From contig BFEA01000884.1 of assembly GCA_003427395.1 (NCBI GenBank), positions 160,166 to 224,165 on the forward strand: a stretch of DNA of 64,000 bases, in the 5' to 3' direction. The position numbers and the translations under genes were made by a program. Positions 22,060 through 33,239 of this stretch are shown piece after piece. The notes under the pieces were generated by a model that worked only from the letters and a program-made list of their open reading frames with translations, was not told where the DNA came from and made no database searches. This DNA is from Chara braunii (taxonomy: Eukaryota > Streptophyta > Charophyceae > Charales > Characeae). Each line of letters opens with the position of its first letter. Position 1 is the stretch's first letter.

Positions 22060-23370
22060 CTGTTCTGTTTATTCTTCCACTACTATGAAAATCACTACTT
22101 TGGTTCTTGTTTACACTAGTCTTGTGCATGTGTTTTGTTTTATTTTTCTACAAGTTTTGATCAATCTTCCACTTGGAAGTAAATTGTAACTTTGATTTTT
22201 GCCTTTTTTTAATATAGTGTGCTTTATTTCTTTTGTTACGTTCATTCCTCGACTATTGTGTAAATCGCTACTTTGGTTTTTGCTCATACAAGCCTTATGC
22301 ACGTGTTTTGTCTCATTTCTCTTAGAGTTTTCATTAATCTTTCACTTCGAAGTAAATCGTAACTTTGTTTTGTTCTAGTATAGTGTGCTTAATTTCTATT
22401 GCTTTATCAATTCTTCCACTACTATGTAAATCTCTAATTTGGTTCTTTCGCATATTTGTCATGTGTATGTGTTTTGCCTTCTTTTTCTCAAAAGTTTTGA
22501 TGAATTTTTCGCTTCGAAGTAAATCGTAACTTTGATTTTTGCCTTTTTTTAATGTAATGTGTTTCATGTCCCTTGTTTTTGTTCGTTATTCCACAACTAC
22601 GTAAATTGCTACTTTGGTTCCAGCTTATAATAATCTTGTGCATGTGTTTTATTTAATTTCTCTCCAAGTTTTGATTAATCTTTCACTTGGAGGTAAATCG
22701 CAACTTTGATTCTTACATTGTTCTATTGTAGTGTACTTTATTTATTTTCTTGTGTCTATTTTTCCACTACTATGTAAATCATTACTTTGTTTTCTTGCTC
22801 ATATCAGCCTTGTGAGTTTGTTTTATCTCATTTCTCTCTAAGTTTTAATCAATCTTTCATTTAGAAGCAAATCGGAATGTTGATTCTTGCCTTTTTCTAG
22901 TGTAGTGTACTTCATTTCTGTTGTTTTACCCATTCTTCCACTACTATGTAAATCACTACTTTGGTTCTTGGTCATACTACCTTCTACATATATTTTATTT
23001 AATTTCTCTCAAAGTTTTGATGAATTTTTCACTTAGAAGTAAATCGCAACTGAGATTCTTGACTTTTTTTGTGCAGGGTGCTTCATTTCTCTTATTTTGT
23101 CAATTTTTTTACTGCTACGTAAATCACTACTTTAGTTTTTGCTCATACTAGTCTTGTGCATGTGTTTTATCCCTATTATCTCAAAGTTTTGATTTATCTT
23201 CTACTAGGAAGTAAATCGTAACTTTGATTCATGTCTTTTTTTACTAGATCACTTTTGTTTTGTTCATTCCTCCACAACTATTTAAATCGTTAATTTGGTT
23301 CTTGTTCATAATAACCTTGTCTATGTGTTTCGTCATTTATCTCTCTAAGTTTGATCGATCTTTCGTTTGA
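22060..23370 (+). repeat. Satellite array, about 170-bp monomer, about eight copies
   Basis: The block AAATCNCTACTTTGGTTCTTG recurs near 22090, 22262, 22427, 22603, 22771, 22946, 23115 and 23284, spacing 165-176 bp. Each monomer also has CAAGTTTTGAT-AATCTTTCACTTGGAAGTAAATCG-AACTTTGATT. Monomers differ by roughly a few tens of substitutions and small indels. The length is close to nucleosomal and to many plant satellites. Confidence 0.9.
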
Positions 23371-23499
23371 AACATGTTATTCGTTAAAACATGACATTGT
23401 ATTTTAAATTGGTACTCGCAAACTTGAATGCAATTGAGAAGTCATAAATTAAAATTGAAGTGAAGATTCAAGACAATCGCACACTGAACATGATGGTTT

Positions 23500-24230
23500 A
23501 AGTGTGAATTTCATTGCACTTCCATAATTTTATAACTTAAAAGTTGTAATTGACATGGAGTTGTCGGAAATTGAAACTCAAAAAAATTGTCAATGCAATA
23601 AGACAGTTAACGAAAATGTTGAACTCTCGATTTCATCGCACCTTAATCACTTTTGTGTGAGCATTGAGTTAGACGTATTTTATATGACATTGTGACTACC
23701 ACAAATTTGAAGTCAATCAACGAGTCGAGACAATCACATGGTCAATGAAATGGTTTAAGTATGAATTTCATCGCACTTCAATAATTTATGTAACTTAGAA
23801 GACGTAACTGACATGTAATTGTTATGCATTGGAACTCACGTGAACAATGAACGCAATGAGACACTGAACGAGAAGGTTGTCAATGACCTCTGCATTTCAT
23901 CACACTTCGATTAATTTTGTATGTTATTGAGTATTGAGTCGGACGTGTTTTACATGACATTGTGACTGATGAAAATTGGAAGTAAATCGAAGAGTCAAGA
24001 CAATTACACGGTAAAAGAGATAGTTTAAGTATGAATTTCGTCACACTTCGACAGATTGTATAACTTAAAAGACGTAACTAACATGCCATTGTCACAAATT
24101 TAAAGTCAAGTGAATATGAATTTCGTCGCACTTCGACAAATTGTGTAACTTAAAAGACGTCGCGAACATGTCATTGTCATAAATTGAAAGTCAAATGAGT
24201 TTGGATTCTGTCGCACTTCGAAAAATATCG
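23500..24230 (+). repeat. Imperfect subterminal repeats of transposon copy 1
   Basis: Variants of TAAGTATGAATTTCGTCGCA followed by CTTCGACAAATTGTGTAACTT and GACATGTCATTGTCA recur at least five times (about 23505, 23765, 24030, 24118, 24205). Copy 2 has the matching field at 30600-31150, so this belongs to the transposon end. Confidence 0.65.
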
Positions 24231-24598
24231 TAATCATGAAAAATGAAATTAATGTTTAATACATTGAGGGAATCACACAACGAGGTTCGGATTGTAAAAA
24301 TAATACGAAAGTATCACATGAACTTCATTTGAAAGTTGAAAATTTATACAGACGTGCGAAAAGTCGTAAGCTCAAGATTGAACTACGTCAAAATTCAATG
24401 CTACGAGCCAACTCAAGATTGAACTACGTATGAATTAAATGAGACGAGCCGCAATAATCTAAACTTTCAAAAACACTATCATTTATAAAAACATCTACAC
24501 GCGTCCCCTCGTCCCATGAGAACCAAACCCGTATAAGGCATTCATTGACGACCCGAAAGCAAAGGTTTGTGCGTCGCAACGCTCGATAACACTGAAAT

Positions 24599-25302
24599 GT
24601 GTTTCATCCTTACAAACCTAACAACATCTGCCAAGGACTTACTGATGGCGTCACACACATAACATGCCACTTGCTCTACCTCATGACACTTATCAACCTC
24701 ATGAATTTGACTGACAATTGCGAAATCGGACTATCCGATCTCGTAGAGAACGTGCAAATTGTCCATATTGAGACAATTGATTCTAAGCTTGTTGCAAGAA
24801 AGAAGCACAACAACGTCTACCAAAGTTCGCTTTTGGTTCGAACATGCCACACACAACACTCTGCAAAAATCAGAACCGGTCAAAGACACCCGTACGAGAC
24901 AGTCTGACACATTTGCGCACGTGTTCAGGCACCACGTAGCGCATATAGTTCTAAAAACGGATTGTAGGACGCACAGTTCAACAACTCTTGTTTAAAGTCC
25001 AGAGACCACACGTGAGGTGACCTTGTGACGTTCTCTAGGTGGAGGTAAAACCGTTTATTCTTTTTTTGTCTGAGTGCGGCGCACAGGGTCGGAAGTTGCC
25101 TGACGCTAATGACATAATGAGGTACATTGATTAGGTTCCCCCACTTCATCGTGGAAGCAAACTTATACTTGTTATACCATGGATATTTTCTTGTTTGTCC
25201 AAAAACAGTACGACACTCATTCATGGGTCGTTTTCGAACTCCATTATCATCGTGCAACGAATTACTGTATAATTGTCTGCACCATGTAATCCACATGCGC
25301 AA
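24599..25302 (-). pseudogene. C-terminal coding relic of transposon copy 1
   Basis: Minus-strand frames here match the minus-strand frames of copy 2 at 31414-32371: shared KFASTM, PHYVI-VRQLP-L-AAL, RFYLHLENVTRSPHVW-like and YNPFLELY segments. I do not recognise the domain. It lies downstream of the DUF7869-like segment and may be the C-terminus of the same protein or a second transposon protein. Stops interrupt both copies. Confidence 0.4.
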
Positions 25303-25407
25303 TGACGAATAGGATAAAAATTGTTCAAAAAAAGAAAAATCACCTCCACAGTTATATTAACTTCCAAAATTGTTTAACCAACCATTTTACAAAAATCAAA
25401 CCTAAAC

Positions 25408-26000
25408 CGGCTAAGACCACAACAGATCGAAAGCGATCCACCACCTTCTCCTTGCAGTGCTAACATCGATGACAGGGAACCCCTGCTCGTTGAATGCAAA
25501 AAAGATCGTGTGAAGAACAGTTTCGACCCCCTCGTACATGTTGACATGGATACTTTTCTTATCCTTCGCCCCTCCAACGATGGTCTGTTCAGCGGCGTGC
25601 CTATCTGGGTAGGCATAAGTCTTTCTCGGGTGGTTGATGAAAAAAAATTGCAAAATTATAATCAAGTGTTAGTGGAATATAGGGTGCCCACTGGGAGAGC
25701 AAAGTCGCTCCAAGAACTGTATGATAACACATGGGAGAAAAGATGGAAGATGATTGACCAAACACAATGGCGGCATGCCGATTCGATCACTTTTGGTTGG
25801 GAGAGACCGACTAGAGGTACAAAACCATTCACGATTGGGCTTGTCATTCCTTCCAATGTTCGATTGAATATTGAAGCTGCACTTCGAGATCTGAGTTTAT
25901 CTGTTGAAGGGAGTGTCAATGCAGGGGACAAACGTGACAAGTGAACTCCATATGTTTTGTCAGTCCGCCCAATAGGTGAACGAGTAGGATTTTTTTAAAT
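25408..26000 (+). pseudogene. Inverted coding block of transposon copy 1
   Basis: A plus-strand ORF at 25510-25944 (DPLVHVDMDTFLI, YDNTWEKRWKMIDQTQWRHA, GTKPFTIGLVIPSNVRLN) matches the minus strand of copy 2 at about 32600-33180. The flanking transposon sequence is in the same orientation in both copies, so this block alone is flipped. In copy 2 it reads in the direction of the DUF7869-like gene, so copy 2 probably has the original order. I do not recognise the domain. The plus-strand frame in copy 1 has remained open for 144 codons. Confidence 0.6.
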
Positions 26001-26384
26001 GACTGTTCGGACAACCTGTTAGTGATGATCTTGTCGCCACGTTTGATGATCTCCTCCCAGTAACACAAAGTTCTTTCTCTCATGCACTCCTCACGTTCAT
26101 TGTAAGTGCAACACATTGACCGCCTGCACTTCAGCACCTCAAGAAATCGAATAACACATTTTTTTTCATTATAATAGTCATTTCGAGGAAGGGGTTGCAC
26201 ATGAGGCGGGTCAAATACCCACGAAGGACCTGCATAACTTTTATCGGAGTTTTTACTAAGCCAATAAATCGGACCTCCCTCGGGCAACGTGTTGTCGTCA
26301 TCGAAAAACTCCTTGTACATCATGTCCAGATTATCTTAAACCATAAAAAAATTAAGCAAGAGCACTAAGGGCGGTTTCGAAATA

Positions 26385-26648
26385 CTAATAATGTCTGATG
26401 CAACGCATGAGTCTACTATACTTATCCCATCTGACAGTGTATCGAGAAAAATACATTTGGGAGACTTTTTTGTGGGATTTCTCTATGAGCTCATAAAACT
26501 CGTCCATATTATACGCATTTATGTCTTTCAATTTCTTCGAGAAGACGCCGAAAGTAGTTTGAACGTCTATATGGGTATGTCCCACCAGCATGAAACTTAT
26601 TTCCACCTCTTGGAAAATTTTGAACTTAACCAAGCGTGCAGCTCGCAC
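26385..26648 (-). pseudogene. DUF7869-like segment of transposon copy 1
   Basis: Contains FMLVGHTHIDVQTTFGVFSK, the hallmark G-H-T-H-x-D-hydrophobic-x-x-x-F motif of a protein family that I know from databases as DUF7869, common in multicopy transposon-like genes of algae, animals and fungi. It aligns closely with 33522-33803 in copy 2. The upstream part of the gene is missing because the copy is truncated near 26738. Confidence 0.6.
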
Positions 26649-26839
26649 ACATATCTACTCGTTCTTGTTTTTCCGCCTTCAATTATCTGCTTGAATGCAC
26701 AAAAAGGGTGGCAGTGACTTTCGGCTCGCTTCAATTATCTCCCCCTGGTGTGGCGGTGCTTGTGGTTCACACTCTCTTTATCTCTCTGTTTATGTATGTA
26801 TATGTATGTATATATGTAATATTACGTATATATATATAC

Positions 26840-26842
<3 letters not shown>

Positions 26843-26875
<33 letters not shown>
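26843..26875. repeat. (CT)n microsatellite
   Basis: Preceded by TATG/TA-rich repeats from about 26785. Low complexity; the ORFs across it are artefacts. Confidence 0.95.
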
Positions 26876-26878
<3 letters not shown>

Positions 26879-27251
26879 GTTGTCTTCACCACTACGTTTA
26901 CACTTAGTATTGACAGACTGATCATTGCTCTTTATGAACCTGCTTGCTGGTATCAGATCAGCCTCGGGAAGGCGTGCAGTGAGCCCCAAGGCCTGTTGCA
27001 GACCCCCTCCACAGGGTCTGAAGGGCCTTCTTGTTTTTCCCATTGTTTTCACAAAAAAAAAATCTGTTTTTCTTTTTTTCAAATACAATGGGGTTGTCTA
27101 GCCACCTACCATCCCCCTGCAGCTTCAACCCCCCCACATGTCCCCCAACCCGTGGAAAACGGGGTCAAACATCCCCCTTTGAAACATCCACCGGTCCATG
27201 TGACGGCCAGTCCAGACGGGCCGTCCATTTAAACTCGGTATAGAGAATGAG

Positions 27252-27253
<2 letters not shown>

Positions 27254-27314
<61 letters not shown>
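27254..27314. repeat. (CT)n microsatellite
   Basis: Near-perfect CT run followed by CCCTCC-rich sequence. Confidence 0.95.
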
Positions 27315-27316
<2 letters not shown>

Positions 27317-28126
27317 CCACCCTCCCTCCCTCCCCCTCTGCTCTTTTTCTCACATTCTCTACCTTTCACGCTTCACATGTGTCCTCTCTCTAACTCCGAC
27401 TCCTTGTTGCTTGAATGTCCTTTGTTTCTCTTTCTTCATCATGCTTTCCTTCCTTGCTTTCCCTTTTTCTCCTGATAGAGCATGAGAGCAACAAAGAGGG
27501 AGAGAGAGAAACAGGGAGCGAGAGAGGGAGAGAAGAGAGAGTTTTAAAGACAGGGAGGACGGATTGACGGACAAATGGGTTTGAGCCGGGTTTGAGTAAT
27601 TTTGTAAGGGGGCGAAGGTAAGTCCTCTCCCTTTTTCTTTTTGGGTCTAGGTTGGCTGCTCTGAGGACGGATGCAATGACAAGCTCCATAGCGAGTCTCC
27701 CGGTTGTATTGGTCTTGCCTGCATCGTCCATACTAGGTAGTTGAGAAGGGAGTTGGAAAAAATGAGAAGGCCGCTTAGGGGTTGTAGTTCCCCCCCACTA
27801 CTCGTCTTCTTTCCCGCTTGATTTCCTTCTTCCCTGTAAAAGTATATATACATATATTTTCATATGCTTGCTACTGATGACCAACCGGACTGGTGCCCTC
27901 TAGAATAGAAGCGACTGGCCTCACTGAGCCTTTTTGGTAGGGGAGACGATATTGAACCTGATGAGGATAACGAAGTTAACACAAAAGTTTTCCAATATAG
28001 AATAGCCAACGCAATTTCGTGGTCGGACGTTGCATTCTCAATAGAATGGGTTATCTCCTTTATAAAAAAAAAAAAAAACCATTGAAGAAAGAAAACATAG
28101 CTCGCACACAAGTTGCACTATATTAC
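27315..28126. other. Intergenic or intronic sequence
   Basis: No supported ORF. An AG/CT-rich block lies at about 27355-27545. If the exon at 28127-28255 is real, part of this stretch is intron of that gene. Confidence 0.3.
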
Positions 28127-28255
28127 CTGGCAGAAAAATGGGGATGTTCAATTCTTGAAAAATCTCCAGTCTATGGTTAAACTCAATCAACTTCGTGATG
28201 CAAGAGGTAGCACAAACTGTGATGGGCACATCTTCAATCAAGTCACCTCCAGCAT
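28127..28255 (-). CDS. Candidate internal exon of an unidentified host gene
   Basis: On the minus strand a 129-nt open stretch is bounded by a good acceptor (T-rich tract, then TTCCATACAG) and a good donor (CTGCCAG followed by GTAATATAG). It is exactly 43 codons long with the same split-codon phase at each end, as expected for a coding exon. The peptide contains AGGDLIEDVPITV, CITKLIEFNHRLEIFQEL and NIPIFLPG. This has the look of a conserved alpha-helical or armadillo-like protein rather than of a transposon, but I do not recognise the family. No partner exon in matching phase is convincing nearby; introns may be long. Confidence 0.5.
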
Positions 28256-28685
28256 CTGTATGGAAGACACAAAAACAGACAACAAAAAAGTTGATGATTT
28301 TAACATATTTTAGCATAAAAATAAGTTTTCATTCCCCAATCAAAGATCAAATTCAGTACTAAAATAGATAACATTTTTTACCTCTTCATAACTGCCCACT
28401 TCCCTCAGTGTTATCTTATTCATTGTTGTCCTACCATCTACAACATTTCTTGACGATAAACTATATTTCTAAAGCAGACAACTAATAAATCAACACTAAA
28501 TGCATCATCTTGACTATCAATTGTACTCATTCAACTACATTTCATGCTTGGTTTCCCTTTTTATATGATTCATTTTTAACTATATGAGGTTGAGACCATT
28601 GGGGTGTAAGGGCACATCAATTTTTCATTGGTAAACAAGGTATAAGCCACTTTAAACCCAGTTGGACTGCCAGTGCTGATAAATA

Positions 28686-28873
28686 GTGCTAAGAGGCAAG
28701 TTGTTTTACCAGTCTAGAGGGCCCACAACCCCGATCGTGCGGTACGTCGAGCAAACATCCAGGAGCAGAGATGGTGTTACGCCCCCAACATTTCCAAAGC
28801 CTGCTTCAGTGTCCCTTTCCAGACCGAGTGCAATAGGTTGGTGGACTGGTAGACCATCACGCAGGGTTCTTAG
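28686..28873 (+). CDS. Weak exon candidate with a consensus donor
   Basis: The plus-strand frame is open and ends at GGTTCTTAG followed by GTAAGTTAA, a near-perfect splice donor. The peptide (RSRDGVTPPTFPKPASVSLS, then RPSAIGWWTGRPSRR) has no recognisable motif. The opposite strand is also open here, so the coding strand is uncertain. Confidence 0.2.
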
Positions 28874-29849
28874 GTAAGTTAAATGTATGGTGTGCATGTG
28901 TGTTTGGGCTAGCCTCAAACACTCTCAACAAGGTCGACAAGTAGGATAGGATTATTTCTTTCGTGTCAACGTATTTGGTGTTATCGCTTGCACCTGACCC
29001 CGTCTATAGCCAGGGTTCAAGGTCCTTGGAGTCCCTAATCCCGGTGAATCCTTGAGAGTCCTTGAGTATTACCTAAAGAAAAGAAATGAAAAAGTGTGTT
29101 TGTGTTCCGTTTTTAACATTCCATGATTTACAAGGAAAGAAATAAATGCAAGATAAGGAGACTAGAAGCCAGACTGTAGAAGACCATGACCACACAATAA
29201 GTACACTTACAATGTCAGATAAAATCACACTCAATCCATAATAACTGGGACAGGGTCCTCATGAGAGGACCTCGCCATAAATTGTCCTCCTTCTCCCGCT
29301 CCGTCTCCTGAGATCCGACTTCTTAACCTTTTTGGGTATCTCAGTCTAAATAAATCCCCAAGCTCAACGTCGCTCACGCCCGTTTGTGCTTCGTCTTCTC
29401 ACCAAGTCTCAGTGGCTTGGGGGTACTACTCTCAATGTCGTTCAACACGCCTCTAGGAGTAGAAGGAATGTGTGGAAGATGACTCGCAACCAACGTGTAT
29501 TCCAATAGATCTTCATGCCTCCACAATCTTTTTGAAGGTTTTCCCATTCCTAACTCTGTTCCCTTCACTCTGTAGAAAATCACGAGGGTGTATCGAGATT
29601 CCAACGACTGCATCACATGGATCACAAAGGATTAATGTCTGAGATAATCCTACACGATTCTGCTGATTTGTTTGTCCCACTTCGGCATCGCAGTCTATGG
29701 AAATCCCACCTTAAATGAGCCCTCCGAAAATGTCAAAGCGTCATATTAGTCCTTCAGAATGGTCCTACAAACAACGACCAATAGTAGGAGGGAGCCCGCC
29801 TCAATTGAGTCTGACAACTGCAACCAATAGCAATAGGAGGGTCCACCTG
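28874..29849. other. Unassigned sequence
   Basis: A minus-strand frame at 29374-29625 (ESRYTLVIFYRVKGTELGMG, then KPSKRLWRHEDLLEYTLVA) is uninterrupted and protein-like but unrecognised. Nothing else here is supported. Confidence 0.25.
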
Positions 29850-29990
29850 AATGGGTTGGACCTGGCAAAATCAGCAATTGGCTTACCTCATTGGGCTTGA
29901 CAAAATTAGCAACTGACCCGCCTGCGTAGGCCTTGCAAAATCAACAACTCGCCTGCGTGAGTGGGTCTGGCAAAATCAACAACTAGCCCG
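29850..29990 (+). repeat. Degenerate tandem repeat of about 35 bp, four copies
   Basis: GGCAAAATCAACAACTNGCC-type units recur at about 29863, 29899, 29934 and 29969, separated by TGGGTCTG or TTGGGCTTG variants. Confidence 0.7.
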
Positions 29991-31413
29991 TTTGAACGGG
30001 CATGATTGAGCAACACCCCAAAAACTAACTTGTTTGAATGGGTGTGACGGACCCGCCGAGATGGCGGTCCGTCGGGATGAAGATGAAGGGTTGAGGGAGG
30101 AGGAGATGGAGGTGGAGATGGAAGGGACAGCACAACTCCGACAGAGACTCAACACGCACGTAATCCAAAATGTGTTGAATATAGAATGATCTGAAAACAG
30201 ACAACATCTGGGGTATACCCGCAGCGGACTGACTTGATTGGACTGGACTGGAACAACACACGGCCTATGGAATCAGACCACGGCCCCCCCACAGGCTGAA
30301 CAGGCAAATAGTCGGATAGGCCTTGACTGTAGGCCAGGGCAGATAGAGGCCCGATGCACGATCCTCATACTTGTAGTGGATCACAAGAGTCAGAACCACG
30401 CTATCCGCAAAAGCACTTGAACTCTGCAATAAAGAGATAATATATTATCCGTTAAAATAGGACATTATATTTTGAATTGTTACTCGCAAGCTATTAATTT
30501 CACGTTAAAATCACCATATTTTAGACTTGAATGAAAATTAGGATACGAGTGGTGAACCCGAAGAATACAACTTGGATGACCATAAATTGAAATTGAAGTG
30601 AAGATTTAAGGCAATCACGTACTGAACATGATGGTTTAAGTGTGGATTCCATTGCACTTCCATAAATTTTATAACTTAAATGCTGTAATTGACATGGAGT
30701 TGTCAGAAATTGAAACTCATGAGAACAGTTAATGCAATGGAATCCACATTTAAACGAGATGGTTTAAGTATGAATTTCGTTGCACTTCGATATTTTATGG
30801 AAGTTCAACTTAGAAAATGTAACTGACATGTCATTGTCCTACATTAAAATTTAAGAGAACGGTGAATAAAATGAGACACTGAACGACAAGGTTATGAATG
30901 ACCTCTGCATTTCATCACACTTCAATTAATTTTGTATGTCAATGAGCAATTACATGACATTGTGACTGACGGGAATTGAAAGTCAATCGAATCAATGCAA
31001 TCACACGGTAAAGGAGATGGTTTAAGTATGAATTTCGTCGCACTTTGACAAATTGTGTATTAACTTTAAAAAGTCAGATGTAACTGATATGCCATTGTCA
31101 TAAACTGAAAGTCAACGTGAGTATGAATTTTGTCGCACTTCGAGAAATGTTGTAATCATTAAAAAAAAAAAAAAAAATGTTCAGGAAATCACGTAACGAG
31201 GTTCAGATTGTGAAAATAAAATATAAAAGTATCACATTCACTTCATTTACAAGTCGAAAATTGTGTGAACACGTGCGAGAAATCATAAATGCTAGATGGA
31301 ACTACGTCTAAATCAAATGTTACGAGCCAACTCAAGATTGAATTACATGTTAATTAAGTGTTACGAGCCGCCATACTCTAAACTTTCAAGAACGTTATCA
31401 TTTACAAAAACAT

Positions 31414-32371
31414 CTACAAGCGTCTCTGTGTCCCACGAGAACCGAACCCGTATAAGGCAATCATTGACGACCCGAAAGCAAGGATTTGTGGTTGTCCTTT
31501 CATCGCCACATTCGAGAACATCAAAATGTACTTCATCCTTACAAACCTACCAACGTCTGTCAAGGGCTTACCGATAGCGTCACGTACACAACATGCCACT
31601 TGCTCTACCACATGCCACTTGTCAACCTCATCAATTTGACCCACAATCTCCAAATCGGACTGTCTAGTCTCGTAGAGATGGCGCCAATTACTCGTATTGT
31701 AACCATTGATTCTAAGCTCACTGCAAGAAACGAGCACTACAACGTTTACCAAAGTTCGCTTTTGGTTCGAACATGTGACACACAACACTCTGTAGAAGTC
31801 GGAACCGACCAAAAACAACCGTATGCAATAGTATGACACATCCTACGGCCACGTTTCGGCACCACATAGTGGCACATAGTGGATATAGTTCCAAAAACGG
31901 ATTATAGGACGCACAGTCCAAGAACTCTTGTTTCGAGATCGCGAACCACACGTGAGGTGACCTCGTGACGTTGTCAAGGCGAAGGTAAAACCGCTTATTC
32001 TCTTCTCATATGAGTGCGGCACGCAGGGACGGAAGTTGTCTGACGTCGATGACATAATGAGGTACTTTGATTAGGCTTCCTCCCTCCATTGTGGAAGCAA
32101 ACTTGAAATCCTTATGCCATGAACATTTCCTTGCCAGGATCGCTTTATCCCATTCTGCCTCAGACCAGGCATCGAGAGGCTTGCCCAAAAAGGGAACGTC
32201 ACTCATCCACGGATCGTTTTCGAACTTCATTGTCATCGGCCTGAGAATTTCGGTATCGCCGTCCTCACCACACAATCCGTATGCGCAAGGGCGAATGTGA
32301 TACGAATAATCATGCCAATTGGCCATGATGTCTACCGCACTCCCTACATAAGACGTGACATGCAAACACAA
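31414..32371 (-). pseudogene. C-terminal coding relics of transposon copy 2
   Basis: Minus-strand frames at 32006-32371 (ILRPMTMKFENDPWMSDVPF, FLGKPLDAWSEAEWDKAI, VPHYVIDVRQLPSLRAAL) and 31414-31839 (LEIVGQIDEVDKWHVVEQVA, RDAIGKPLTDVGRFVRMKYI) are protein-like and conserved with copy 1, but I do not recognise the domain. Stops and frame changes separate them. They may form the C-terminus of the DUF7869-like protein or a second ORF. Confidence 0.4.
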
Positions 32372-33239
32372 ACGAAAATGATTTGTTGAAAAAGTAGAAA
32401 ATTCGCCTCCACGATTAATTTAACTTCCAAAATTGCTTAACCATCACCCAAGCATCTTATAAAAATCATCCCAAGATCGTGGACAAATTCCGCCATGTTG
32501 TCCTACCACCGAAATCATCGCAATTCACTAAGTTAAAAAATAAAATGCTCCATTTCAGGTTCCATCTTTCTATAATGCACAAACTCCGCGATCATGTCAT
32601 CCTACTCGCCCACCTATCGAGCAGACTAACCAGACCTATGATGTGCACACTTTTGTCTCCAACATTGACACTCCCTTCAGCAGATGGAGTCAGATCTCAA
32701 TGTGCAGCTTCAGCATTCAATCTAACATTGGAAGGGATGACAAGTCCAGTTATGAACGGTTTTGTACCTCTAGTCGGTCTCTCTCAACCAAAAGCGATCG
32801 AGTTGGCATGCTACCATTGTGTCTAGCCAGTCATCTTCCATCTTTCTCTCATGTGTTATCATACAGTTCTTGCAGCGACTTTACTCTCTCAGTCGGCACC
32901 CAGTATTCCACTAGCACTTGATTATAATTCTGCGAATTTTTTCACCAACCACCCGAGAAAGTGCTTCGCCACCCAGATAGGCATACCGCTGGACAGATCG
33001 TCGGAGGAGGGGCAAAAGATAAGAAAAGTGCCCACGTCAACATGCACGAGAGGGTTAAAACTGGTCTTTGGGCGATCATTTCTTCGTCCAACAAACAGGC
33101 GTTTCCTGTCGTTGATGTTTGCCCTGCTAGGAGAAGGTTGTTGATTGCTTTCGAGCAGTCGTGGTCTTGGCCAAAAACTTTTCAGAGGTTATGAGGGCAA
33201 CCCGTTTGCGATGACGTCATCGTCATGTTTGATAACCTC

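Larger units (their letters stand above)
23377..26738 (-). mobile_element. Truncated DUF7869-type transposon, copy 1
   Basis: Homologous along its length to 30445-33910: TTAT-CGTTAAAA-ATTACTCGC-type start, a subterminal repeat field, C-terminal coding relics on the minus strand, and the DUF7869-like segment at 26385-26648. It is cut off near 26738 in the middle of the gene, where unrelated microsatellite-rich sequence begins. An internal block of about 600 bp is inverted relative to copy 2. All frames are broken, so the copy is dead. Confidence 0.65.

Noticed and set aside
26948-26965. TGGTATCAGATCAG, close to an initiator-Met primer-binding site
   Set aside because: No LTR end before it, no gag after it, and a mismatch in the key GAGC portion. 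Probably chance.
28706-28918. Minus-strand exon pairing with 28127-28255
   Set aside because: The donor at GACTG/GTAAAA leaves a split codon that does not match the phase of the downstream exon, and the acceptor is weak.
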